A stretch of DNA of 64,000 nt from UBA4738 sp002413305 (GTDB lineage Bacteria > Actinomycetota > UBA4738), in contig DAIUAM010000006.1 of the NCBI GenBank assembly GCA_036847185.1, positions 1 to 64,000 on the forward strand. The letters run 5' to 3'. The notes under the pieces were generated by a model, which saw only the letters and a program-made list of their open reading frames with translations, was not told the origin of the DNA and searched no databases. Positions 25,604-33,254 of this stretch are shown piece after piece (position 1 is the first letter of the stretch; the number at the start of each line of letters is the position of its first letter). The position numbers and the translations under genes were made by a program.

Positions 25604-26934
25604 GCGCGCCGACGACGCCGCGGAAGGTGGCGGTGCCCGAGAGCGACGAAGCCTTCGACACCACCCTCTGGCCGGCCCAGGAAGCTCCCCATCGACCGTC
25701 CATCCCGATCCTGTACTTCGGCCCGACGATCCAGCTGCTGCCGTCGGCATCGGAGCTCGTGGCCCGGCCCCGGCCGAAGGCGGCTCCGACCGAATCGCCC
25801 CCGCCCCGGGTGGCCCCGAAGCCCCCGCCCGCCGCCCGACAGCCCGCGATCCCCAAGTCGTCGCCCCCGAGGCCCCGGAAGCGGCCGACCGGCCACCGGG
25901 TCCTCCGCACGTCGATGGCAGTGCTGGTGGCCCTCGTGCTGCTTGCTGCCGCGGTCGTCGGCGTGTTCGCCCTGCGCTGGAGCCCGCACCGCAAGCCCGG
26001 CACCCCGGTGGCGCCCGAGCTTCGAACCACCGGCTTGCTGGCATGGTCGGTCGCGGAGGGCGGACACGTCTACCCGGTCGTGGTCGCCGTGCCGGCCAGG
26101 TCGGTCCCGGTCGCCGTGGCGATGCCCTCGGACGTGCTGGTTGACTCGCCGGGCGGTGGCCCGTCGACGATCGGGGAGGGAGCGTTGGACTTCCAAACGC
26201 TGGTGGTGGTGACCCAGGGATCGCTGGACCTGCGGATCGACCACGAGATCACGATGACGGGCGCCGACCTGTCGACGCTGGTCGACCGGGCCGGTGGGGT
26301 GAGCCTGGTGGCCGAGCTGCCGTTCACGTCGAACGGGCACCGCATGGGGCCCGGGCAGGTGGAGGTGAAGGGTGCGGATGTGCTGGCCTATCTGGACCAG
26401 GGGAACGACGCGGACCGCACCGGCCGGTGGGAGGACGTGCTGCAGGGCGTACTGGCCAGCTCGCCCGGACCGTCGGGCTGGGCGCAGCTCGGGCAGGGCG
26501 ACGATCCGACGATCGCCGCGAAGATGCTCGGTTCGGCCCGCTGGGCAACGGTGCTCGAGCTCCCCACGGTGCTCGGTGTGGACGGCGCGTCGCGGCCGAA
26601 CCTGGCGAAGGTCCAGGCGTTGGTGAAGGCGAGGTTCGGGTCGCTGGCCAAGCCGCTGGTCCGCGTGGTGGTGCTGAACGGCAACGGGAACCCGGGGATG
26701 GGGGGCGCGATCGGCCGGCTGATCGCACCTTCGGGCTTCCGGGTGGTCGCGTCCCAGAACGCGGGTTCGTTCGCCCTCACGCAGACGCAAGTCATCGCGT
26801 CGGGGGTGGACCTCCTCGGCGCGGCCAACGAGGTTCAGGCCCTGATCGGCGTGGGAAGGGTGTACGTTGGTGACCAGCCGACTGGGCTCGCGGACATCAC
26901 GATCGTCGTGGGGAAGGATTTCTCGCAGGGTTGA
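25600..26934 (+). CDS. LytR-CpsA-Psr-like protein with LytR C-terminal domain
   Basis: Membrane-anchored protein of 444 residues. A Pro-rich cytoplasmic region (1-100) leads to a membrane helix at about 106-128. The outer part looks like a diverged LCP domain (LVDRAGGVSLV, then GPGQVEVKGADVLAYLDQGN and ADRTGRWEDVL) followed by a LytR_C domain (VRVVVLNGNGNPG). LCP enzymes attach glycopolymers to peptidoglycan; their SIPRD catalytic segment reads AMPSD here, so one key Arg is gone. The GTG overlaps the nadD stop. A ligand-binding, non-catalytic role is possible. Confidence 0.75.
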   Translation: MSAPTTPRKVAVPESDEAFDTTLWPAQEAPHRPSIPILYFGPTIQLLPSASELVARPRPKAAPTESPPPRVAPKPPPAARQPAIPKSSPPRPRKRPTGHRVLRTSMAVLVALVLLAAAVVGVFALRWSPHRKPGTPVAPELRTTGLLAWSVAEGGHVYPVVVAVPARSVPVAVAMPSDVLVDSPGGGPSTIGEGALDFQTLVVVTQGSLDLRIDHEITMTGADLSTLVDRAGGVSLVAELPFTSNGHRMGPGQVEVKGADVLAYLDQGNDADRTGRWEDVLQGVLASSPGPSGWAQLGQGDDPTIAAKMLGSARWATVLELPTVLGVDGASRPNLAKVQALVKARFGSLAKPLVRVVVLNGNGNPGMGGAIGRLIAPSGFRVVASQNAGSFALTQTQVIASGVDLLGAANEVQALIGVGRVYVGDQPTGLADITIVVGKDFSQG

Positions 26935-26965
26935 GACGGACGAAGAGGGGCGGGGAGCCCGTGAC

Positions 26966-27358
26966 GTGGTGACGGACAAGGCCGCCGTCCAGGCCGACTC
27001 CCGCGAACTCGCGACGCTGGCGGCCCGGATCGCCTCAGAGAAGCAGGCCGATGCCATCCTCGTCCTCGACGTGCGCGAGCTGATCACTATCACGGACTAC
27101 TTCGTGATCGCCTCCGGGGCTTCCGAGCGCCAGGCCAAGACCGTCACCGCGGAGATCGTCAAGGAGCTGAAGGAGCGCGGGGTCCGGCCCGTTCGCGAGG
27201 AGGGCGAACCCGGCACCGGCTGGCTGCTGATCGACTACGTGGACTTCGTCGTACACGTGTTCCGGCAGGAGGAACGCGAGTACTACCGGCTGGAGAACCT
27301 GTGGCGCGACGCGCCGAACGTGGACTGGGAGCAGGAGCCCGAAGCGTCCTCCGGGTGA
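26966..27358 (+). CDS. rsfS: Ribosomal silencing factor RsfS
   Basis: RsfS binds L14 on the 50S subunit and blocks subunit joining under starvation. The 130-residue protein matches the family from ARIASEKQADAILVLD through GWLLIDYVDFVVHVF to YYRLENLWRDA. Two adjacent in-frame GTG codons occur at 26966 and 26969; GGGGAG 8 bases before the first favours it. It follows nadD and the LCP-like gene, as in many Gram-positives, and precedes tRNA-Ala. Confidence 0.93.
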   Translation: MVTDKAAVQADSRELATLAARIASEKQADAILVLDVRELITITDYFVIASGASERQAKTVTAEIVKELKERGVRPVREEGEPGTGWLLIDYVDFVVHVFRQEEREYYRLENLWRDAPNVDWEQEPEASSG

Positions 27359-27391
27359 GTCGCGTCGACCGGTCGGGCGAGAGGCCGCTGG

Positions 27392-27397
27392 TAGAAT
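27392..27397 (+). promoter_or_regulatory. -10 box TAGAAT for tRNA-Ala
   Basis: TAGAAT lies 13 bases before the mature 5' end of the tRNA. No good -35 hexamer is visible. Confidence 0.35.
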
Positions 27398-27410
27398 CGC
27401 CCGCCGTCAC

Positions 27411-27483
27411 GGGCCTGTAGCTCAGTTGGTAGAGCGCTGCCTCGGCAGGGCAGAGGTCAGGGGTTCGAATCCCCTCAGGTCCA
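27411..27483 (+). tRNA. tRNA-Ala (anticodon GGC)
   Basis: A complete 73-base cloverleaf. The acceptor stem GGGCCTG pairs with CAGGTCC and includes the G3-U70 pair that marks tRNA-Ala. The D arm is GCTC/GAGC, the anticodon stem CTGCC/GGCAG encloses TCGGCAG with anticodon GGC at bases 34-36, and the T arm AGGGG/CCCCT encloses TTCGAAT. The 3' CCA is not encoded (discriminator A is followed by CTG). Confidence 0.97.
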
Positions 27484-27569
27484 CTGTGAGCGAATGACCC
27501 CAGGGCTACACTGACGGCCGCAGAGCGTCCTCAGCCGGGGGACGCGCGCGGACGATGGGGGGAATGGGC

Positions 27570-28940
27570 ATGAGCGCACCGACCGTATCGGATCTCAGGG
27601 AGCGCGTACGGGGGGAGGTCATCACCCCTGATGACGCGGGCTACGAAGAGGCCCGCAAGGTGTACAACGCGATGATCGACAAGCATCCGAGCGTCATCGT
27701 TCGGAGCGCCAACGCCGGCGACGTCATGGCGGCGGTCGACTTCGGGCGCGAGAACGGCGTCGACCTGGCGATCCGCGGTGGAGGCCACAGCGTGCCCGGG
27801 TTCGGCACCTGCGAAGGGGGCGTCGTGATCGACTTCTCGCGGATGCGCGGCGTCCGCGTCGACCCCGCGAACCGGACCGCGCGGGCCGAAGGCGGCGCCA
27901 CCTGGGGTGACTTCAACGCCGCCACGCACGCGTTCGGACTCGCCACGACGGGCGGCATCATCTCGACCACCGGCGTCGCGGGCCTGACGCTGGGAGGCGG
28001 CATCGGCTACCTGGACAGGGGGTTCGGGCTGTCGTGCGACAACCTGATCTCGGCCGACGTCGTGACCGCCGACGGCCGGTTCCTGGTGGCCAGCCCCGAG
28101 CAGAACGAGGACCTGTTCTGGGCGCTTCGCGGCGGCAGCGGCAACTTCGGCGTGGCCACGGCGCTCGAGTTTCGGCTGCACCCGGTGAAGGACATCTACG
28201 GCGGCCCGATGTTCTTCGAGCTGGAGCACGCCGGGGACATCCTTCGGTTCTATCGGGAGTTCATCGCCACCGCGCCCGAGCAGTTCGGTGGGTTCCCCGC
28301 GTTCCAGATCGCGCCGCCACTGCCGTTCATCCCCGAGGAGCGCCATGGCGACACGTTCATCGCCTTTGTCAGTTGCTGGGCCGGGCCGATCGAGGAGGGC
28401 GAAGCGGCGATCGCGCCGATCCGGGAGGTCGCGCCCGTCGTGGCGGAGTTCGTCGGCCCGATGCCGTACCCGGCGCTCAACTCGGCGTTCGACGCGCTCG
28501 TCCCACCGGGGCTGCAGCACTACTGGAAGGCCAACTTCGTCACCGAGCTGACCGATGAGATCATCGAGGCGCACGTGCAGCACGGGCCGAAGGTCCCCGT
28601 CGTGAACTCGACGATGCACATCTACCCGATCAACGGCGCGTGCCATGACGTCGCACCCGACGCGACGGCGTTCGCCTACCGCGACGCGAACTTTGCCACC
28701 GTGATCGCGGGCATGTGGCCCGACCCGGCCGAGAACGAGAACAGCATCAAATGGGTGCGGGACTACTACGACGCCACCGCGCCGCTGTCCGAAGAGGGCG
28801 GCTACATCAACTTCATGGCCGAGGACGACCAGGACCGGATCCGGGCGAACTACCGGGGCAACTACGACCGGCTGGTCGATGTGAAGAAGAAGTACGACCC
28901 GGACAACCTCTTCCACGTCAACCAGAACATCAAGCCGTAG
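27570..28940 (+). CDS. FAD-linked oxidase with berberine-bridge-enzyme C-terminus
   Basis: Predicted flavin oxidoreductase of the VAO/BBE type; substrate unknown. The 456-residue protein has the FAD_binding_4 domain with the attachment His73 in RGGGHS, the segment GLTLGGGIGYL, and the short BBE domain at the C-terminus (NYDRLVDVKKKYDPDNLF). The second covalent flavin link of many BBE enzymes needs a Cys in the stretch that here reads GGIISTTGVAG, so only His linkage is expected. The ATG at 27570 is chosen for the GGGGGGA 6 bases before it; two earlier in-frame ATGs exist. No signal peptide, so cytoplasmic. Confidence 0.88.
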   Translation: MSAPTVSDLRERVRGEVITPDDAGYEEARKVYNAMIDKHPSVIVRSANAGDVMAAVDFGRENGVDLAIRGGGHSVPGFGTCEGGVVIDFSRMRGVRVDPANRTARAEGGATWGDFNAATHAFGLATTGGIISTTGVAGLTLGGGIGYLDRGFGLSCDNLISADVVTADGRFLVASPEQNEDLFWALRGGSGNFGVATALEFRLHPVKDIYGGPMFFELEHAGDILRFYREFIATAPEQFGGFPAFQIAPPLPFIPEERHGDTFIAFVSCWAGPIEEGEAAIAPIREVAPVVAEFVGPMPYPALNSAFDALVPPGLQHYWKANFVTELTDEIIEAHVQHGPKVPVVNSTMHIYPINGACHDVAPDATAFAYRDANFATVIAGMWPDPAENENSIKWVRDYYDATAPLSEEGGYINFMAEDDQDRIRANYRGNYDRLVDVKKKYDPDNLFHVNQNIKP

Positions 28941-28959
28941 TAACCCCAGGTCCAGCGGC

Positions 28960-29118
28960 ATGGTCACGATGGCGTCGCTCCAGACACTCGCGGCGATGCT
29001 CGAACGGCGCGAGGTCACCAGCCCCGACATCCATTCGTTCTCCCTGGCGGACGGGGGAGAGGCTCTCGCTGCCCTGGCGACCGGCCACACCCGCGGGAAG
29101 ATCATCGTCGTGGCGTGA
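28960..29118 (+). pseudogene. C-terminal remnant of a zinc-type alcohol dehydrogenase / quinone reductase
   Basis: A 52-residue open frame reading like the last part of MDR-family oxidoreductases: REVTSPDIHSFSLADGGEAL, then LATGHTRGKIIVVA and stop. All nucleotide-binding and catalytic parts are missing, so this is a truncated remnant and not an enzyme. It begins 19 bases after the FAD oxidase stop, and its TGA overlaps the GTG of the next methyltransferase. It may persist because it carries the ribosomes into that gene (inference). Confidence 0.6.
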
Positions 29119-29729
29119 ACTTCGACGCGGCCTACGCCGGTTCCCCGCCGTGGGACATCGGGCGCCCTCAACCGGCGTTCCTCCGGCTGGCGGAGTCTGG
29201 TGCGCTGCGGGGGAAGATCCTCGACGTGGGATGCGGTACCGGCGAGCACGCACTGATGGCCGCCGCGCTGGGTCTGGGTGCTGTGGGGATCGATGCCTCA
29301 CCGAGGGCGATCGAGCTTGCTCGGGGCAAGGCCGAGGCCAGAACGCTCGACGCCCGGTTCGTGGTCGGGGACGCCCTCGATCTCCGCGCCCTCGGGGAGC
29401 GGTTCGACACCGTGGTGGACTCGGGGCTGTTCCATCTGTTCGACGACGCGGAGCGCGCCCGATACGCGGAGAACCTGCGCGCCGCCATGGCTCCGGGAGG
29501 CCGGTACTTCATGCTCTGTTTCAGCGACCGGGTCCCCGGCGATCTCGGTCCGAGACGGGTGAGCCGGCAGGAGATCCGGAGGAGCTTCGCCCCTGAAGAT
29601 GGATGGGAGGTCCTCTCGATCGAAGCGGCCACGATGGACGTGACGTTCACCCCGGAGGGCATCTCTGCTTGGCTCTCCGCGATCGCTCGCCGGGCCGCGC
29701 CCGCCGGGCCGACGGCCCGGGCAGGCTGA
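29115..29729 (+). CDS. Class I SAM-dependent methyltransferase
   Basis: A 204-residue small-molecule-type methyltransferase of unknown substrate. Motif I is ILDVGCGTGEHAL, motif II ends in GIDASPRAIELA, and post-motif DSGLFHLFDDAER is like thiopurine or tellurite-type methyltransferases. It starts NFDAAYAGSPPWDIGRPQPA, a common opening for this subgroup. The GTG overlaps the stop of the dehydrogenase remnant by 4 bases. There is no separate ribosome site, so its translation may depend on that remnant. Confidence 0.85.
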   Translation: MNFDAAYAGSPPWDIGRPQPAFLRLAESGALRGKILDVGCGTGEHALMAAALGLGAVGIDASPRAIELARGKAEARTLDARFVVGDALDLRALGERFDTVVDSGLFHLFDDAERARYAENLRAAMAPGGRYFMLCFSDRVPGDLGPRRVSRQEIRRSFAPEDGWEVLSIEAATMDVTFTPEGISAWLSAIARRAAPAGPTARAG

Positions 29730-29827
29730 GGCCGCGCTGCCAGATCTTCGGGAAACCGATCGGGTGCGCGGCACGTATTCTCACCGAGCGACCGGTCCGG
29801 CCGGGCGGTCAACCGGGGGGGGGATGG

Positions 29828-31045
29828 ATGAGCCGACGCCCGTACCGACACCGTCCGATCCTGGGCGCGTTCGTCTTCGTCTTCGTCCTGCTGGCCTCCC
29901 CGGCAGGAGCGACGACCGGCACGAGCGTCTGGAAGGTCGTCCCAACGCCGAACCCGGGCGGGTCGAGGGTCTCGGACATCACGTTCTCCGGCGTGTCGGC
30001 GGCCAGCACCACCGACGCGTGGGCGGTGGGGATCGACCAATCCGGCGCGTTCCGGCACCCACTGGTGGAGCGCTGGGATGGAGTGCACTGGCGGGCGGTC
30101 AGGGTTCCCGAGCCCGCCGGCCGACAGTCCTGGTTCAACGGCGTGCTGGACCTGAGCCCGACCGACGCCTGGGCTGTCGGGGAGAGCACGAGCCCGACGG
30201 CCGACAACCAGGATCAGCGCACGTTCGTGGAGCACTGGGACGGGACCGAGTGGTCCATCGTCCCCAGCCCGAACCCGGTGGTGGGTGGAGCATCGGGCGA
30301 CGTGCTCCAGGGGATCGCCGGGACCGGGCCCGCCGACCTGTGGGCGACCGGATGGGTCCACGACGACCCGAACAACGAGAACGTGCTCCTGTTCGAACAC
30401 TTCGACGGGACTGCGTGGAAGGCGCTGCCGACTCCATCCCCACCGGGCGCCGAGCAGTTCGGGGCGGACATCACTGCGCTCGCATCGGATGACGTTTGGG
30501 CGGTGGGGAGCAACGCGCTCCAGACGACGCTTGCGGCGCACTGGAACGGACGGCGCTGGTCGATCGTCCCCACCCCCTCGCTTCACGACGGTATCTCCCC
30601 GCTGAACGCGCTGACCGGCGTGACCGCGGTCGCCCGGAACGACGTGTGGGCGTCAGGTTACGAGGGCAACGTGAACAACCAGAACTTCATGGAGCCTTAC
30701 GTGTTGCACTGGGACGGCACGGCCTGGGCCCTGGTCCTGACGCCGAACCTGGGAGGCGAGGGCTCCCGGCTCAACGCGGCCACGGCGCTGTCCGCGACAG
30801 ACGTCTGGGCGGTCGGCCAGACGCAGGAGCTCGATGGGAGCATCCTCACGCTCACCGAGCGGTTCGACGGGACGGCATGGAGCGTAGTGCCGAGCCCGGA
30901 CCCGGGAAGCGTCGGCGGGCTACTGGTGAACTCGCTCAGCGGCGTCGCCGGAGCGGGCGGAGGCGTCCTCTACGCGGTCGGCGCGCAGGAGATCTCGGGG
31001 CAGTGCTGCCTGCGCACGCTGGCCCTCCAAACGAACCGGGGCTGA
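29828..31045 (+). CDS. Secreted seven-bladed WAVG-repeat beta-propeller protein
   Basis: A 405-residue exported protein of unknown function. Residues 1-29 are a signal peptide ending ASPAGA. The mature part is seven repeats of about 50 residues, each with a D-x-WAVG strand (DAWAVG, DAWAVG, DLWATG, DVWAVG, DVWASG, DVWAVG, then LYAVG) followed by HWDGTxWSxVPSPNP. The N-terminal VWKVVPTPNP supplies the strand missing from the last repeat, the ring-closing arrangement of a propeller. A CC pair lies near the end. It probably binds a ligand or surface polymer; no catalytic motif is seen. ATG follows a G-rich ribosome site. Confidence 0.75.
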   Translation: MSRRPYRHRPILGAFVFVFVLLASPAGATTGTSVWKVVPTPNPGGSRVSDITFSGVSAASTTDAWAVGIDQSGAFRHPLVERWDGVHWRAVRVPEPAGRQSWFNGVLDLSPTDAWAVGESTSPTADNQDQRTFVEHWDGTEWSIVPSPNPVVGGASGDVLQGIAGTGPADLWATGWVHDDPNNENVLLFEHFDGTAWKALPTPSPPGAEQFGADITALASDDVWAVGSNALQTTLAAHWNGRRWSIVPTPSLHDGISPLNALTGVTAVARNDVWASGYEGNVNNQNFMEPYVLHWDGTAWALVLTPNLGGEGSRLNAATALSATDVWAVGQTQELDGSILTLTERFDGTAWSVVPSPDPGSVGGLLVNSLSGVAGAGGGVLYAVGAQEISGQCCLRTLALQTNRG

Positions 31046-31239
31046 GCGCCGCCCGGGTTCCAGGTCCGCAACGAATCCGATCCACCGGAGCCGGGTCCAC
31101 TCCGTATTGACTAGCCCATCCGAACTGCCACCAAGGCGCCCGAAGGAAGGGTCTGGCTGGACAACATGACCGCGACGGGAGGTTCGACGCCCGACCCGCT
31201 GAACCCGACCTGGGGCACGCGGATCTGGCAGGCGGCCGC

Positions 31240-31992
31240 CTAGCCTCCAGTCGCCCAGGAAGGAAAAGGCCGGCCCGCCGCGTCGCGAGCCGGCCCTTCG
31301 CCATAGGACCCTTCCACAGGGCGGGAGGCGACGCACCGGGCCTCGAGGTCTTCGATCCGTTCCAGCAGTCGAGCCGTGGAGCCGGTGAGGCCCGTCTCCG
31401 GATCCAGCTCGAGAGCCGCGCCCAGCCGGACCGCCACCGCCACGTGCCGAGGGAATCTGCGGCGGGCCCCGGGTCGAAGGAGCGGCTGCGTGCCCCAGAC
31501 GGCCGCGGGGATGAGCGGGGCTCCGGTCTCGAGGGCCATGCGCACGGCACCGGTCTTGACGGATGGCCGGATCGACGAGCGGCGGACCCGGCCCTCCGGA
31601 TGCAGGCCGACCACCTCTCCACGCCGCAACGCGTCGACCGCGGCACCCAGCGCGCGGACGGGATCGCGCTGCCGGTCGACGGGGATGTGATGCATGCCGC
31701 GCAGCAGCGGACCACTTAGCCGGTGGTCGAACGCCGAACGGATCGCGATGAAGCGGACGAACCGGCGACGCTGGTGGGCGGCCAGCCCGAGGAAGAGGAA
31801 GTCCAGGTAACTGAGGTGGTTCGAGGCGATGATCGCCGGACCGTCGAGGGGGACGTGCTCCGAACCCTCGACCGACACGCTCCAGTCCATCGCTCGGAAG
31901 GTCAGCAGGGTGAGGCCGACCACCGAGCGGTACAGCGGCTCGGGTCGGTGGCTGAGCCGGTTCGAAGAGGGATCGCCTCCGCCCGACGTCAC
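31240..31992 (-). CDS. plsC: 1-acyl-sn-glycerol-3-phosphate acyltransferase
   Basis: PlsC-type enzymes acylate lysophosphatidic acid at the membrane. The 250-residue protein has the catalytic HX4D motif HLSYLD in NHLSYLDF and the glycerol-phosphate motif HPEGRV. The GTG start overlaps the trhA stop by 4 bases (GTGA). The C-terminal 30 residues after the acyltransferase fold are low-complexity, and a terminator-like hairpin with a T tract lies inside their codons, so the true 3' end is uncertain. It is the last gene of a three-gene minus-strand unit. Confidence 0.88.
   Translation of the reverse strand: MTSGGGDPSSNRLSHRPEPLYRSVVGLTLLTFRAMDWSVSVEGSEHVPLDGPAIIASNHLSYLDFLFLGLAAHQRRRFVRFIAIRSAFDHRLSGPLLRGMHHIPVDRQRDPVRALGAAVDALRRGEVVGLHPEGRVRRSSIRPSVKTGAVRMALETGAPLIPAAVWGTQPLLRPGARRRFPRHVAVAVRLGAALELDPETGLTGSTARLLERIEDLEARCVASRPVEGSYGEGPARDAAGRPFPSWATGG
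31264..31295 (-). terminator. Terminator-like hairpin inside the 3' end of plsC
   Basis: On the minus strand GGCCGGC (31295-31289) pairs with GCCGGCC (31274-31268) around a 14-base loop and is followed directly by TTTTCCTT. This is the best intrinsic-terminator shape in the window, yet it lies 24 or more bases before the plsC stop. Confidence 0.45.
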
Positions 31993-32711
31993 CCGAGGAC
32001 CGGCCTGGCCGACAGGACCAGCAGCAGCACCGCGATGTAATGACACACGCTCGCCGCCACCACGAAGGTGTGCCAGACCTCGTGGTACCCGAACGTCGCG
32101 GGTCGGGGATCGGGGCGTTTGCGGAGGAAGACGATGGCTCCCCCGGTGTACAGCAACCCTCCGCAGAAGACCAGGCCCAGGTCGAGCGGGTTCATGCGAT
32201 GCAGAAGCTGCGGCGCGAACACGACGACGCCCCACCCGAGCGCGATGTAGAGGGTCCCGGTGAGGATGCTGAACCCGTCGACCCGGATCACCTTCAGCGT
32301 GACGCCGAGTGCGGCGCCCGCCCAAACGGCTCCGAGGAGGACCAACGACCAGGGGGACCGCAATCCCAGCAGGGCCACCGGCGTGGTCGTCCCGGCGATC
32401 ACGATGTAGATCATCGAGTGGTCGGCGCGCTTCATCGCCACGCGGACGCGGCCTGACCACCGGAGCCGGTGGTACGCGCTGCTCACCCCGTAGAGCCCGG
32501 CCAGGCTTCCCGCGTACACGGCCGCCCCCGTCCGAGCGGCGGCCGTGTGGGCCAGGGCGATCAGCGTGACCCCGGCCGGGATGGCCACGAAGAACGCGAC
32601 CTGGTGGAACCGCCCCCGCAGGCGGGGCGTTGGCGGACCGGCGCCCTCGCCGAGGGCCACGGAGACTCTGGCGGGCGTCCCCTGCGCACCGTGCTGCGAC
32701 GCCACGATCAT
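31989..32711 (-). CDS. trhA: Hemolysin III / TrhA family membrane protein
   Basis: The 240-residue protein has seven membrane segments and the family marks SSAYHRLRW after the second helix, RADHSMIYIVIAGTTTP, and GYHEVWHTFVV near the end; the conserved His/Asp/Ser residues are metal-linked in the PAQR superfamily. Bacterial members affect membrane lipid homeostasis, and the overlap with plsC (GTGA) fits a lipid role. The ATG overlaps the stop of the upstream gene (ATGA). Despite the family name it need not be a toxin. Confidence 0.9.
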   Translation of the reverse strand: MIVASQHGAQGTPARVSVALGEGAGPPTPRLRGRFHQVAFFVAIPAGVTLIALAHTAAARTGAAVYAGSLAGLYGVSSAYHRLRWSGRVRVAMKRADHSMIYIVIAGTTTPVALLGLRSPWSLVLLGAVWAGAALGVTLKVIRVDGFSILTGTLYIALGWGVVVFAPQLLHRMNPLDLGLVFCGGLLYTGGAIVFLRKRPDPRPATFGYHEVWHTFVVAASVCHYIAVLLLVLSARPVLG

Positions 32712-33041
32712 CGCCGCGGGTCTGTGGCGTAGGCGATCCGGGCCGCTTCCCGGAACCATTTCTCCACGATGGTGTACCGCCCGTGCTCGATCACCACGAG
32801 GTCCAGCTCGGGGTTCTCGTGTTTCGTCGCCAGGGCGAAGTGGGCCGGGTGCCCCCGGACCACCTCGTACTCGGCCCGGGTGAGGGTGATCGGCTCGGAG
32901 CAGTTCGCGTCGCCGCACTCGCAGAGGTAGATCTCCCAGATGCGCTCGATACCCGCCTCGTCATGGGCGGCGCGGGTCCACTCGTTGAGCTCGCGGAAGT
33001 GGGCTTCGTTCTCGACCTCGACCCGACTGCCAGCTATCCAC
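32708..33041 (-). pseudogene. Frameshifted conserved hypothetical with Cys pair, heads trhA-plsC unit
   Basis: The minus-strand frame from about 33037 to 32708 encodes a recognisable small actinobacterial-type protein: ENEAHFRELNEW, then LCECGDANCSEPITL, RAEYEVVRGHPAHFALA and YTIVEKWFREA. It has no ATG, GTG, TTG or CTG start in frame. A GTG at 33041, preceded by GGAGAG, would read into it if one G of the GGG at 33022-33024 were removed, giving a start of the form V-D-S-W-Q-S. So there is probably a one-base insertion, real or a sequence error. The stop overlaps the trhA ATG (ATGA). Function unknown. Confidence 0.6.
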
Positions 33042-33254
33042 GCCGGCTCTCCGGTTGACCCGGGTCCGCATCCGTCATGTGGTCCTCGCCTTCGGTTTCG
33101 GTCGCGCGGACGCGAACGATCGGTTCGGATGACCGGATGCTGGGGTCGGGGACTGAGGGCTCGGGCTCTGAGGGCTCACCTCGCACCCCCCAGACTACAC
33201 CGTCGTCCCTGCCCGGAACGGGATCAGGCGCGATTCGATATCTTCGAGTTGCCC

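Noticed and set aside
27531..29249. 572-residue minus-strand frame opposite the FAD oxidase
   Set aside because: Reads as antisense low-complexity sequence; the sense protein has a complete FAD-binding fold.
31046..31239. A 25-codon frame (31166-31243) between the WAVG propeller and plsC
   Set aside because: Too short, no ribosome site at normal spacing, no recognisable pattern; the 194-base gap seems otherwise empty.
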